A stretch of 51,846 nucleotides of DNA from Actinomycetota bacterium (GTDB lineage: Bacteria; Actinomycetota; Thermoleophilia; Solirubrobacterales; 70-9). Shown one piece after another: positions 17,836 through 26,534 of this stretch. Positions within the stretch are counted from its first letter, which is position 1. Every line of letters starts with the position of its first letter. The translations under genes and the position numbers were made by a program. Location: assembly GCA_018268675.1 (NCBI GenBank), contig JAFDWB010000024.1, positions 1 through 51,846 on the forward strand, read 5' to 3'. The notes beneath the pieces are model-generated. The model was not told where the DNA came from. It did no database searches and worked only from the letters and a program-made list of their open reading frames with translations.

Positions 17836-19881
17836 ATGGTGATCGCGATCGACGGCCCGGCCGGGGCCGGCAAGTCCACGGTGGCGCGGGCCGTGGCGGC
17901 CGAGCTCGGCTTGACCTACCTCGATTCCGGGGCGATGTACCGCAGCGTGGCGCTGGCGGCGCATGAGGCCGGGGTGGACCCCGACGACGCGGCGGCGCTC
18001 GGGCCCCTCGCGGCCGGGCTCGAGATCGGCTTCGACGGCCCCCGGGTGCTGCTCGGCGGGCGCGACGTGACCGAGGCGATCCGCCGCCCCGAGGTGAGCG
18101 CCGGCGCCTCCCGCGTCTCCGTCCATGGGGCGGTGCGCGAGGCCCTGGTCGCCCGTCAGCGGGCGCTGATCGAGGCCGGGGACTATGTCGCCGAGGGGCG
18201 CGACATCGGCACCGTGGTGAGCCCCGACGCGCCGCTCAAGGTCTTCCTCACGGCGAGCGACGAGGAGCGCGCCCGCCGCCGCGCCGCCGAGACCGGCGAG
18301 GACGTGGAGGCGGTCCTCGCCGCCCAGCGCGACCGCGATACCCGCGACACCGAGCGTCGACACGGCGCCCTGCGCCCGGCCTCCGACGCGGTCGAGTTGG
18401 ACACCACGAATCTTTCCCTGGAGGAAGTCGTCGCCCGCATCGTCACCCTCGCCCAAGACCGAGGCCTCACCGGCCCCTCGACGGGAGGATCGGAGGACCC
18501 TGAGCGAACCTCCCGGCAGTTCGTGAGCGAAGGGTCCCCCGATCCTCCCCCTCGCCGAGCCCAAATGAGCGCCACGGTCGCCATCGTCGGCTTCCCGAAC
18601 GTCGGCAAGAGCACCCTCGTCAACCGCCTGGTCGGCGGCTCCGAGGCCGTGACCTCCCCCGAGCCCGGCGTCACCCGCGACCGCAAGCGCCTCGCCACGG
18701 AGTGGAACGGGATGGGCCTGGAGCTGATCGACACCGGCGGCATCGATCTCGAGGACGAGGCGGAGCTCGCCCGCGACGTGCAGGCCCAGGCGCGCCTGGC
18801 GATGGCCGAGGCCGACGCGATCCTGCTGGTGGTCGACGGCCGCGCCGGCCTCCGCGCCGGCGACGCGGAGCTGGCCCGCACCCTGCGCGGCTCCGAGGTC
18901 CCGGTCCTGGTCGTCGTCAACAAAGCCGACCGGCCCGACGACTACGGCGCGACCGCCGAGTTCCACTCGCTCGGGCTCGGCGAGCCGCTCGCGGTCTCGG
19001 CCACGCACGGCCTCGGCACCGGGGATCTGCTCGATGCGGTCGTCGCCGCGCTCGGCGACCGCCCCGCCGCCGAGGAGCCCGACGACGCCGTCCGGGTCGC
19101 CGTCATCGGCCGCCCGAACGTCGGCAAGTCCTCCCTCGTCAACGCGTTCCTCGGCGCCGACCGGGTGATCGTCTCCGACCTCGCCGGCACCACCCGCGAC
19201 GCGATCGACACCGAGCTCGAGGTCGAGGGACGCCGCGTGATCCTGGTCGACACCGCCGGTCTGCGACGCCGCGCCAAGGTCGCCGGGACGGTCGACTTCT
19301 ACGCCCAGCTGCGCTCCGAACGGGCGGTCGAGCGGGCCGACGTGGCGATCGTCGTCTGCGACGCCGCCGACGGGGTCACCGCCGAGGACCTGCGGGTCGC
19401 CGAGATGGCGATGCGGGCGGGCTGCGCGACCTTGCTGGTGCTCAACAAGTGGGACGTCGGCGAGACCGACATCGACGACGCGCGCATCCGGGTCGGTCGC
19501 AAATTGCGGCTTCGCCCCGCCGTGATCACCGCCAGCGCGACCCGCGGGCGCAACGTCGCCACGCTGCTGCCGAAGGCGCTCGAGCTGGCCGACCGCGCCG
19601 CCTCGCGCATCCCCACCCCGGAGCTCAACAAGTTCGTCGCCGAAATCGTCGCCAAGACGCCGCCGCCCGCCCGCCGCGGTCGCCGCCTGCGGCTCTACTA
19701 CGCGGCGCAGATCGGCGAGAGCCCGCCGCGGATCGCGATCCAGGTCAACGACCGCAAGCTGATCACCCGCGACTGGGCCTACCACCTGGAGAACCGGCTG
19801 CGCGAGGCCTACGGGCTGGAGGGCGTGCCGCTCGTCATCGACTTCGTCCCGCATTCGGGCGGTCGCGGGCGCCCCCGGTAG
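17836..19881 (+). CDS. cmk-der: Bifunctional cytidylate kinase / ribosome-assembly GTPase Der
   Basis: 681-residue fusion. Residues 1-220 are CMP kinase ([20 protein letters not shown]-loop, [23 protein letters not shown]); residues 244-681 are Der/EngA with two GTPase domains ([14 protein letters not shown] and [14 protein letters not shown], each with DTAG-type and NKAD/NKWD motifs) and a C-terminal KH-like domain ([12 protein letters not shown] ... [13 protein letters not shown]). Cmk-Der fusions are known in actinobacteria. The linker of about 30 residues is encoded by a 19-bp-arm palindrome (18483-18549). ATG 18565 opens the Der half but has no ribosome site, so fusion translation is likely. 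Confidence 0.92.
   Translation: MVIAIDGPAGAGKSTVARAVAAELGLTYLDSGAMYRSVALAAHEAGVDPDDAAALGPLAAGLEIGFDGPRVLLGGRDVTEAIRRPEVSAGASRVSVHGAVREALVARQRALIEAGDYVAEGRDIGTVVSPDAPLKVFLTASDEERARRRAAETGEDVEAVLAAQRDRDTRDTERRHGALRPASDAVELDTTNLSLEEVVARIVTLAQDRGLTGPSTGGSEDPERTSRQFVSEGSPDPPPRRAQMSATVAIVGFPNVGKSTLVNRLVGGSEAVTSPEPGVTRDRKRLATEWNGMGLELIDTGGIDLEDEAELARDVQAQARLAMAEADAILLVVDGRAGLRAGDAELARTLRGSEVPVLVVVNKADRPDDYGATAEFHSLGLGEPLAVSATHGLGTGDLLDAVVAALGDRPAAEEPDDAVRVAVIGRPNVGKSSLVNAFLGADRVIVSDLAGTTRDAIDTELEVEGRRVILVDTAGLRRRAKVAGTVDFYAQLRSERAVERADVAIVVCDAADGVTAEDLRVAEMAMRAGCATLLVLNKWDVGETDIDDARIRVGRKLRLRPAVITASATRGRNVATLLPKALELADRAASRIPTPELNKFVAEIVAKTPPPARRGRRLRLYYAAQIGESPPRIAIQVNDRKLITRDWAYHLENRLREAYGLEGVPLVIDFVPHSGGRGRPR
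18483..18549. repeat. Palindrome encoding the Cmk-Der linker
   Basis: Arms 18483-18501 and 18531-18549 pair at 18 of 19 positions (gggaggatcgg-ggaccct). The 29-nt spacer has an inner stem cgaac/gttcg (18505-18509, 18519-18523). It lies exactly between the two enzyme domains and is in frame. Confidence 0.85.
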
Positions 19882-19913
19882 CGCGCCCGCCGGGGCGGCG
19901 CCGGCGTTTCCTC

Positions 19914-19919
19914 TACGCT
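19914..19919 (+). promoter_or_regulatory. Probable -10 box of metK (leaderless)
   Basis: TACGCT ends 6 nt before ATG 19926. Confidence 0.5.
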
Positions 19920-19925
19920 TCGCCG

Positions 19926-21173
19926 ATGCCGACTTCCAAGCCACTCGCCGAGGGCGAGCACCTGTTCACGTCCGAGTCGGTGACCGAGGGGCATCCCGAC
20001 AAGGTCGCCGACCAGATCTCCGACGGCGTCCTCGACGCGATCATGAGCGAGGACCCGGGCGGCCGGGTCGCCTGCGAGACCCTGGTCAACACGGGGATGG
20101 CGGTGGTCTCAGGCGAGATCTCGACCGAGATCTACGTCGACATCCCGGAAATCGTCCGTGAGACGGTGCGACGGATCGGCTACGACGCCAACCACGGATA
20201 CGACTGCGACCGCATCTCGGTGCTCACCTCGATCGACAAGCAGAGCCCCGACATCGCCCAGGGCGTCGACCACGCCTACGAGACGCGGATCGACCCGTCC
20301 GACGACGACGAGCTCGACGTCGCGGGCGCCGGCGACCAGGGGATGATGTTCGGCTACGCCTCGAACGAGACCGACGCGTTGATGCCGATGCCGATCCACC
20401 TCGCGCACCGGCTCGCCGAACGGCTCACCGCGGTCCGCAAGGACGGCACGCTCGGCTACCTCGGGCCCGACGGCAAGACCCAGGTCAGCGTCCGCTACGC
20501 CGACGGCCGCCCGGTCGCGGTCGAGAAGCTCCTGATCTCCACCCAGCACGACGAGGGCGTCGACTCCCAGTCCACGATCCGGCCCGACCTCTGGGAGCAC
20601 GTGGTGCTGCCGGTGCTGGCCGCCGAGGTCCCGGGGATGTACGAGGAGGGCCCGCTCCGCGACGGCTTCCTCGTCAACCCGACCGGCAAGTTCGTGATCG
20701 GCGGGCCGGTCGGCGACGCGGGCCTGACCGGCCGCAAGATCATCGTCGACACCTACGGCGGCATGGCCCGCCACGGCGGCGGCGCCTTCTCCGGCAAGGA
20801 CCCGTCCAAGGTCGACCGCTCGGCCGCCTACGCGGCCCGCTACGTGGCCAAGAACCTGGTCGCTGCCGGTCTCGCCGACCGCTGCGAGGTCCAGGTCGCC
20901 TACGCGATCGGCGTCGCCCACCCGGTCTCCCTGATGGTCGAGACGTTCGGCACCGGCAAGCTCTCCGACCAGCGCATCGCCGAGCTGATCGAAGCCGAGT
21001 TCGACATGCGCCCCGGCGCCTTCCGCCAGTACCTCGACCTCCACCGCCCGATCTTCCAGAAGACCGCGGCCTACGGCCACTTCGGCCGCGAAGAGCCCGA
21101 GTTCACCTGGGAGCGGACGGACCGCGCCGAGGCCCTCAAGGCCGCGGCCGGCGCCGAGGCCGCAGCCGCGTAG
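19926..21173 (+). CDS. metK: S-adenosylmethionine synthetase
   Basis: Makes SAM from methionine and ATP; a cytosolic tetramer. 415 residues, slightly longer than E. coli MetK. Signature blocks are [35 protein letters not shown] and [19 protein letters not shown], with [20 protein letters not shown] between. No SAM riboswitch is visible in the 44-nt gap upstream; a TACGCT box 6 nt before the ATG suggests leaderless expression. The C terminus ends in an Ala-rich tail ([10 protein letters not shown]). Confidence 0.97.
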   Translation: MPTSKPLAEGEHLFTSESVTEGHPDKVADQISDGVLDAIMSEDPGGRVACETLVNTGMAVVSGEISTEIYVDIPEIVRETVRRIGYDANHGYDCDRISVLTSIDKQSPDIAQGVDHAYETRIDPSDDDELDVAGAGDQGMMFGYASNETDALMPMPIHLAHRLAERLTAVRKDGTLGYLGPDGKTQVSVRYADGRPVAVEKLLISTQHDEGVDSQSTIRPDLWEHVVLPVLAAEVPGMYEEGPLRDGFLVNPTGKFVIGGPVGDAGLTGRKIIVDTYGGMARHGGGAFSGKDPSKVDRSAAYAARYVAKNLVAAGLADRCEVQVAYAIGVAHPVSLMVETFGTGKLSDQRIAELIEAEFDMRPGAFRQYLDLHRPIFQKTAAYGHFGREEPEFTWERTDRAEALKAAAGAEAAAA

Positions 21174-21236
21174 TTCGCGCTCGTAGCGGGCCGCGGGTCC
21201 CCGCCAGGTCCCGCCGAGGGGGGAGAGAACCACGGC

Positions 21237-21278
21237 CTGCATGAATTTAGGCCCCTATGGGGGCCAAGATTCATGCAG
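21237..21278. repeat. Class VI palindrome enclosing the start codon of DUF559 copy 2
   Basis: Outer arms ctgcatgaat / attcatgcag (21237-21246, 21269-21278) are perfect; inner arms ggcccc / ggggcc (21250-21255, 21260-21265) close a 4-nt loop, tatg. The gene's ATG is 21257-21259, in that loop and the first base of the inner arm. A purine-rich stretch at 21216-21227, resembling a ribosome site, lies outside the palindrome, 29 nt before the ATG. Confidence 0.85.
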
Positions 21279-22171
21279 CGCGCAGCTCGGCGGCGTGGCG
21301 ACTGGCGCGGGACCAGCACGGCGTCCTCACACGGGCCGACATGCTCCGTCTCGGCTTCACCAGCAAGGGCATCAGGCACCGGATCGCCTCAGGCCGCCTG
21401 CATCCGGTGGCGGGCGGCATCTACGCCGTGGGGAGGCCGGAGCTGACGCCGAACGGGCGCTGGATGGCGGCGGTGCTCGCCTGCGGGGACGGAGCCGCGC
21501 TGAGTCACCGGAGCGCCGTGGGGCTCTGGGGAATCGGCCAGGAGAAGAAGGGACGGATCGACGTCTCGATCAGGCGGAGGAGCAGGCTAGAGCGGCCGGG
21601 GATCAAGGTCCACGCGAGGCCCTCGCTGCCGCAGGGGAGCGTGACCAGGCATCTCGGCATCCCGGTGACCGATCCGGTGCAGACGCTGATCGACCTCGCC
21701 ACCGAACTCCCGCCCCTGCGCCTGGAGCGATCCGTCAACGAGGCCGACAAGCGCGACCTCGTCGACCCGGAGACCTTGCGCCGCGCCCTCGACTCCTACG
21801 TCGGCATGCCCGGCGTGAAGACCCTCCGCACGATGCTCGACCGGCACACGTTCCGGCTCTCGGACTCCGACCTCGAGGTCCTCTTCCGCCCTCTCGCCGA
21901 GGCCGCGGGGCTACCTGTCCCGCTGACGAAACGATGGGTACTGGGATACGAAGTGGACTTCTGGTTCCCCCGCCAGTGCCTCGTCGTCGAGACCGACGGC
22001 CTGCGCTACCACCGCACGGCCTCCCAACAGGCCCGCATGGCGAGGCGCGACCAGACCCACTCCGCCGCGGGCCTGCGCGTGCTCCGTTTCACGCACTGGC
22101 AGATCGCCCACGCCCCGGACGAGGTGACCGACGTCCTCCGCCGCATCCGCCCGCACCTGCCCGGCGGCTGA
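21257..22171 (+). CDS. AbiEi-type winged-helix / DUF559 nuclease-like protein, copy 2
   Basis: 304 residues, same three-part plan as copy 1: winged helix at about 20-60 (QHGVLTRADMLRLGFTSKGI, LHPVAGGIYAVGRPELTP), middle domain (LACGDGAALSHRSAVGLW, IPVTDPVQTLIDLA), and a C-terminal DUF559 domain at 228-300 (YEVDFWFPRQCLVVETDGLR, YH, ARRDQTHSAAGLRVLRFTH). Candidate nuclease residues are D234, E245 and D247. The two copies are clearly related but diverged. No toxin partner lies next to it. The ATG sits in a hairpin loop; another ATG at 21241 is in a different frame. The function is unknown; the domain names suggest a DNA-binding regulator fused to an endonuclease-like domain. Confidence 0.85.
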   Translation: MGAKIHAARSSAAWRLARDQHGVLTRADMLRLGFTSKGIRHRIASGRLHPVAGGIYAVGRPELTPNGRWMAAVLACGDGAALSHRSAVGLWGIGQEKKGRIDVSIRRRSRLERPGIKVHARPSLPQGSVTRHLGIPVTDPVQTLIDLATELPPLRLERSVNEADKRDLVDPETLRRALDSYVGMPGVKTLRTMLDRHTFRLSDSDLEVLFRPLAEAAGLPVPLTKRWVLGYEVDFWFPRQCLVVETDGLRYHRTASQQARMARRDQTHSAAGLRVLRFTHWQIAHAPDEVTDVLRRIRPHLPGG

Positions 22172-22182
22172 GCGATCCGGCC

Positions 22183-22686
22183 CTAATTCGGCGCCTGCGG
22201 CTCTCCCAGCCCGTGGCTCCCGGCCGCCCCGGCGCCGGTCGCCTGATCCACCCGGTGCACCACTTCCTCGGGGTTCGCGACGCCGTAGAAGATGAAGTCG
22301 TACTCGCCGCTCGCCGCGGTGTCGAAGTCGACGTCGCCGATCCGCACCAGCCGCTGGTAGACCGACTGGTTGTAGTTGACGTTCTGGACCCGCTCGAGGC
22401 GCGTCTCCTGGACCTCGCGCTGGACGATGCCGCGCTTGATGTTGAGGCGCCTCGTCGTGATCGTGTAGACGGTGGCGACCCGCCGGATGAACCCGACCAG
22501 GACGGTCACCGCGATCACCACGAGGACCACGAGGAAGACGGTGAGGCTGCTCGCGCCGACCAGCTTGGCGATCACGCCGAGCACGATCGCGATCGCGACG
22601 CCTTTCAGGTAGAAGCCGATGATCGCGCGCCAGGACGGGTGGCCCTGGAAGATGACCTGCTCGCCGGGGCTGAGATTGAGGCTCAT
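22183..22686 (-). CDS. PH (bacterial Pleckstrin-like, bPH2) domain membrane protein
   Basis: 167 residues from ATG 22686 (MSLNLSPGEQVIFQGHPSWR). The N terminus has the typical LxPGE..hxGHPSW motif of YdbS/YdbT-like proteins. Two adjacent hydrophobic segments at about residues 22-65 (IIGFYLKGVAIAIVLGVIAK, LTVFLVVLVVIAVTVLVGFI) are membrane-spanning. The bPH2 domain follows (YTITTRRLNIKRGIVQREV, ETRLERVQNVNYNQSVYQRL, GDVDFDTA). Function unknown; probably a membrane-stress or lipid-linked role. It diverges from priA, with TATGCT 7 nt before its ATG. Confidence 0.82.
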   Translation of the reverse strand: MSLNLSPGEQVIFQGHPSWRAIIGFYLKGVAIAIVLGVIAKLVGASSLTVFLVVLVVIAVTVLVGFIRRVATVYTITTRRLNIKRGIVQREVQETRLERVQNVNYNQSVYQRLVRIGDVDFDTAASGEYDFIFYGVANPEEVVHRVDQATGAGAAGSHGLGEPQAPN

Positions 22687-22693
22687 GCGCGGC

Positions 22694-22699
22694 AGCATA
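22694..22699 (-). promoter_or_regulatory. Probable -10 box of the PH-domain gene
   Basis: TATGCT (minus strand) ends 7 nt before ATG 22686. It shares the 59-nt divergent gap with the priA box. Confidence 0.45.
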
Positions 22700-22732
22700 A
22701 GCGACGCTGAGCGCCCCGTCCCCCGGCATCCA

Positions 22733-22738
22733 TAACCT
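22733..22738 (+). promoter_or_regulatory. Probable -10 box of priA (leaderless)
   Basis: TAACCT ends 7 nt before ATG 22746. Confidence 0.45.
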
Positions 22739-22745
22739 CGGCCCG

Positions 22746-24944
22746 ATGTCGATCCTCAAGGTCGAGCCGCTGACCACCGCCCGCGCGCTGCGGGGGCCGT
22801 TCGACTACCGGCGGCCGGCGGCGATGGAGGGGCTCGAGGTCGGCAGCCTGGTGCGGGTGCCGTTCGGCCCGCGGCGCCTCCTCGGGGTGGTGGTCGAGCT
22901 CGCCGACTCCTCGGAGGTGGCCCCGGAGCGACTCGCCGAGCCGATCGAGGCGCTCGAGGCGGGGACCCCCGCGGAGCTGGTCGAGCTCGGCCTCTGGGTG
23001 GCGCGCGAGTACTGCTCGACGCCCTCGCGCGGCCTCTCGCTGGCGCTGCCACCCGGGACCGGGACGGGGCGCTCGGGCCGCACCGTGCGGGCGAAGACCG
23101 AGCTGCGGGCGGAGATCACCCCGGCGGGCGAGGCGGCGCTCGAGGGCGGCGGCCGGCTCGGGGTGAAGCAGCGGGCGGTGCTCGAGGCGCTCGCCGAGAC
23201 CGGCGAGACCTCGGCGCCGCAGCTGGCCGCAGCCGTCGGGGCGGATCGCGCCACCCTGCGCCGGCTCGCCGCGCGCGGCCTGATCGCCACCCGCGACTCG
23301 AGCGTCCGCCGCGCCCCCGCCGCGCCCGGTCTCACCGCCGCCGCGGCGCCGCCGCGCCTCCTCCCCGAGCAGCGGGCCGCGGTCGACGCCCTCGTCGCGG
23401 CGCTCGACGGCGAGGCCGGCGCCCCCCGCGAGCAGCTCCTCCACGGCGTCACCGGCTCGGGCAAGACCGAGGTCTACCTGGCGGCGGTCGAGGCGGCGCT
23501 CGCGCGCGGCCGCGGCGCCATCGTCCTCGTCCCCGAGATCGGCCTCGCCCCGCAGGCCGTCGCCCGCTTCCGCGCCCGCCTCGGCGACCGCTTCGCCGTC
23601 CTCCACAGCGCCCTCTCCGACGGCGAGCGCTTCGACGAGTGGCAGCGCCTGCGCCGCGGCGAGGCGAGCGTCTGCGTCGGGCCGCGCTCGGCGATCTTCG
23701 CCCCGGTCCACGATCTCGGCCTGGTGGTGATCGACGAGGAGCACGACCCCTCCTACAAGCAGGAGGGCGACCCGACCTACGACGCCCGCGCCGTCGCCCG
23801 CCACCGGGCGCGGGAGCGGGGCGCCGTGCTCGTCGCCGGGACCGCGACGCCGCGCCCGGAGACCTGGCTCGAGCTCCCCCGCCTGGAGCTGCCGCGCCGT
23901 GTCGACGGCCTCCGCATGCCGCCGGTGAACATCGTCGACATGCGCGCGGCCGACCCGCGATCGGGCCCGCTCCACGCCGACACCTGGGCGGCGCTGGAGG
24001 CGGTCCGCGCGGCGGGCCGCAAGGCGATCGTGATGATCAACCGGCGCGGCTTCGCCCCCTGGCTCACCTGCCGTTCCTGCGGGCACCACTGGAGCTGCCC
24101 GAACTGCGACGTCTCGTTGATCGTCCACCGCGAGTCGGGTCGCCTCGTCTGCCACCACTGCGCCCACGTCGAACGGGCGCCGCGCGCCTGCCCGGTCTGC
24201 GCCTCGACCACGCTGGCGCGGGCGGGCGCCGGGACCGAGCGGATCGAGGCGCTGGTGCGCGAGCGGCTCGCGCCGATGCCGGTCTTCCGCCTCGACTCCG
24301 ACACCACCGCCGCGCGCGGCGCCCACGCCCGCATCCTCGCCGAATTCGGCGAGGCGGCGAGCGCCGTTCTGGTCGGCACCCAGATGGTCGCCAAGGGCCA
24401 CGACTTCCCCGAGGTGACGCTGAGCGCGATCCTCGACGCCGACGCGACCCTGCGCTTCCCCGACTTCCGCGCCGAGGAGCGGACCTTCGCGATGGTCGCG
24501 CAGCTGGCCGGGCGCTCGGGACGGGGCGCGGCCGGGGGGGAGGTGATGGTGCAGACGCTGGCGCCCGGCGCCGCCTCGATCGAGCTCGCCGCCGCCCACG
24601 ACTCGGCGGCGTTCCTGGCGGGCGAGCTGGAGCGCCGGCGCATCCTCCGCTACCCGCCCTACTCGCACCTCCTGCGCGTGAACCTCGCGGCCGAGGCGGA
24701 GGAGAAGCTCGACGCGGCCGCCGCCGCGATCGCCGCCGAACTGCGCTCCCGCCTCCCTCTCGACTCGGAGCTGCTCGGGCCGGCGCCGATGTTCCGGGTG
24801 CGCGGGCGGCACCGCCGCCGCATCCTGGTGAAGGCCCAGGACCGGGCCGGGACGGTCGCCGCGGCCCGCGCCACGGTCGAGCGCCGCGCCGCCGACCGCG
24901 GCCTCAAGGACGTCTCGATCGGGGTCGACGTCGACCCGGTGTAG
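22746..24944 (+). CDS. priA: Primosomal protein N' (PriA helicase)
   Basis: Superfamily 2 3'-5' helicase that reloads the replisome at stalled forks. 732 residues. The N-terminal DNA-binding domain begins LTTARALRGPFDYRRPA; Walker A HGVTGSGKTEVYLAAVEAAL is at about residue 235, the DEEH box (VVIDEEHDPSYKQEGDP) at about 330, and the zinc-binding insert with eight cysteines (CRSCGHHWSCPNC ... CHHCAHVERAPRACPVC) at about 440-485. Helicase motifs V/VI (VLVGTQMVAKGHDFPEV, AGRSGRG) are intact, unlike the degenerate PriA of mycobacteria. It heads a priA-def-fmt-rsmB run. Confidence 0.95.
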   Translation: MSILKVEPLTTARALRGPFDYRRPAAMEGLEVGSLVRVPFGPRRLLGVVVELADSSEVAPERLAEPIEALEAGTPAELVELGLWVAREYCSTPSRGLSLALPPGTGTGRSGRTVRAKTELRAEITPAGEAALEGGGRLGVKQRAVLEALAETGETSAPQLAAAVGADRATLRRLAARGLIATRDSSVRRAPAAPGLTAAAAPPRLLPEQRAAVDALVAALDGEAGAPREQLLHGVTGSGKTEVYLAAVEAALARGRGAIVLVPEIGLAPQAVARFRARLGDRFAVLHSALSDGERFDEWQRLRRGEASVCVGPRSAIFAPVHDLGLVVIDEEHDPSYKQEGDPTYDARAVARHRARERGAVLVAGTATPRPETWLELPRLELPRRVDGLRMPPVNIVDMRAADPRSGPLHADTWAALEAVRAAGRKAIVMINRRGFAPWLTCRSCGHHWSCPNCDVSLIVHRESGRLVCHHCAHVERAPRACPVCASTTLARAGAGTERIEALVRERLAPMPVFRLDSDTTAARGAHARILAEFGEAASAVLVGTQMVAKGHDFPEVTLSAILDADATLRFPDFRAEERTFAMVAQLAGRSGRGAAGGEVMVQTLAPGAASIELAAAHDSAAFLAGELERRRILRYPPYSHLLRVNLAAEAEEKLDAAAAAIAAELRSRLPLDSELLGPAPMFRVRGRHRRRILVKAQDRAGTVAAARATVERRAADRGLKDVSIGVDVDPV

Positions 24945-24966
24945 CGCCCGCCCTCGCCGCCCCGCT

Positions 24967-24972
24967 TAGAAT
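24967..24972 (+). promoter_or_regulatory. Probable -10 box of def (leaderless)
   Basis: TAGAAT ends 6 nt before GTG 24979, without a Shine-Dalgarno sequence. Confidence 0.5.
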
Positions 24973-24978
24973 CTCCCC

Positions 24979-25611
24979 GTGAGCGACGAGCAGGCCGTCG
25001 GCGCCGACGAGAACGAAGAGCAGCTCCACCAGCGGCTTCTGGAGCGTCGCGAAGCGGCGCTCGCCAACGTGCTCAAGTTCGGCGACCCGGTGCTGAAGAG
25101 CCGCGCGTCCCCGGTCCACGAGTTCGGCCCCGAGCTGCGCGACGAGGTCGAGCGGATGGTCCACATCATGCAGGACGGCATGGGGGTCGGCCTGGCCGCC
25201 ACCCAGCTCGGCGTGCTGCGGCGCCTGCTCGTCTTCCAGGTCGGCTCCGACAACGAGCCGACCGCGCTGGTCAACCCGAAGATCGAGTGGACCTCAGACG
25301 TTCTGGCGATCGCCGAGGAGGGCTGCCTCAGTCTGCCGCGGGTGACGATGGACGTCGAGCGCCCGCTCCACGCCCGCTTCACCGGCCGCGACGTCGACGG
25401 CGAGCCGGTCGTGATCGAGGCCTCGGGCCTCGAGGCGCGGGTGCTCCAGCACGAGATCGACCACCTCGACGGGGTGCTGATCCTCGACCGCACGCCGCGG
25501 GCGCAGCGCAAGGCGGCGCTGCGGGCGCTGCGGGCGGGGGAGAGCTACCACCCGCCGGTCGAGGACCTCGATCCCGGCGAGGAGCTCCGCGAGCCGCGCA
25601 CCGACGCGTGA
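24979..25611 (+). CDS. def: Peptide deformylase
   Basis: Metalloenzyme that removes the formyl group from nascent proteins. 210 residues. The three motifs are present: GVGLAATQLG (motif 1, with Leu/Ala in place of the usual GVGLAAPQ Pro), EEGCLSLP (Cys ligand) and QHEIDHLDGVL (two His ligands and catalytic Glu). The first 25 residues (acidic, Gln-rich) are an extension. GTG 24979 follows a TAGAAT box. Directly followed by fmt, its functional counterpart. Confidence 0.95.
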   Translation: MSDEQAVGADENEEQLHQRLLERREAALANVLKFGDPVLKSRASPVHEFGPELRDEVERMVHIMQDGMGVGLAATQLGVLRRLLVFQVGSDNEPTALVNPKIEWTSDVLAIAEEGCLSLPRVTMDVERPLHARFTGRDVDGEPVVIEASGLEARVLQHEIDHLDGVLILDRTPRAQRKAALRALRAGESYHPPVEDLDPGEELREPRTDA

Positions 25612-25615
25612 CCGC

Positions 25616-26524
25616 GTGAGGACCGTCTACCTCGGCACCTCGGACTTCGCCGCAACCGTCCTGCGCCGGGTCGCCGCGACCCCGCACGCGCCCGTCCTCG
25701 TCGTCACTCCGCCGGACAGCCGTCAGGGCCGCGGCCGCAGGGTCTCCGCGCCGCCGGTGGCGGAGGCGGCGCGGGAGCTGGGGGCGGAGCTCCTGCAGGC
25801 GCCGGACGTCAACGGCGAGGACGCCCTGGCGCGGATCCGGGCGGCGGAGCCCGAGGTGCTCCTCGTCTGCGCCTTCGGCCAGCTGATCCGCGAGCCGCTC
25901 CTGAGCCTCGCCGAGATCCTCAACGTCCACCCCTCGCTCTTGCCGCGCTGGCGCGGGGCGGCGCCGATCGAGCGGGCGATCATGGCCCGGGACGCGAAGA
26001 CCGGCGTCTGCGTGATGCGCCTCACGGCGGGGCTCGACTCCGGCCCGGTGGCGCTCCGCGGCGAGGTGGCGATCGGCGGGGACGAGGACTACGGGGCGGT
26101 GGCGCCGCGGCTGGCCGAGCTCGGCGGCGAGCTCCTGGTCGAAGCGCTCGACCTGCTCGAGGATGGGACGCTCACCTTCGCCGAGCAGGACGACGCGGCG
26201 GCGACCTACGCGGAGAAGATCGGGGCGGCCGACCGGCGGCTCGACCTTTCGCGGCCGGCCGTCGAGGTCGCGGCCGTGGTGCGCGCACTGACGCCGCATA
26301 TCGGCGCCTACCTCGAGCTGGAGGGCGGCGAGCGGCTCGGGGTGCGCGGCGCCCGCACCGTCGACGTCGGGGTCAGCCCCGGGACGCTGAAGGTCGAGTG
26401 GGGGGCGCTGCTGCTCGGCTGCACGCCCGGCACGCTGCGGCTCGAGGTCGTCCAGCCCGCGGGCGGCAAGCCGATGCCGGTCGACGCCTATCTGCGCGGG
26501 CACCCGCTGCCGACGCTGGGATGA
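25616..26524 (+). CDS. fmt: Methionyl-tRNA formyltransferase
   Basis: Formylates initiator Met-tRNA using 10-formyl-THF. 302 residues from GTG 25616, four bases after the def stop. N-terminal Rossmann domain (RTVYLGTSDFAATVLRRV), the formyl-THF-binding block LNVHPSLLPRWRGAAPIERA with catalytic Asn, His and downstream Asp (TAGLDSGPV), and a C-terminal tRNA-binding domain from about residue 200 (DRRLDLSRPAVEVAAVVRAL). Translation is probably coupled with def. Confidence 0.95.
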   Translation: MRTVYLGTSDFAATVLRRVAATPHAPVLVVTPPDSRQGRGRRVSAPPVAEAARELGAELLQAPDVNGEDALARIRAAEPEVLLVCAFGQLIREPLLSLAEILNVHPSLLPRWRGAAPIERAIMARDAKTGVCVMRLTAGLDSGPVALRGEVAIGGDEDYGAVAPRLAELGGELLVEALDLLEDGTLTFAEQDDAAATYAEKIGAADRRLDLSRPAVEVAAVVRALTPHIGAYLELEGGERLGVRGARTVDVGVSPGTLKVEWGALLLGCTPGTLRLEVVQPAGGKPMPVDAYLRGHPLPTLG

Positions 26525-26534
26525 GGGCGGCCCG

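Noticed and set aside
19882-19925. SAM riboswitch before metK
   Set aside because: 44-nt gap with a -10-like box close to the ATG; no aptamer possible.
11296-22171. Type IV AbiE toxin-antitoxin systems
   Set aside because: The winged-helix part fits AbiEi, but no AbiEii nucleotidyltransferase lies next to either gene, and the C-terminal DUF559 domain is not part of classical AbiEi.
21241-22710. Protein starting at ATG 21241
   Set aside because: Different frame from the DUF559 product and covering it as an Arg/Pro-rich shadow; ATG 21257 gives the real domains.
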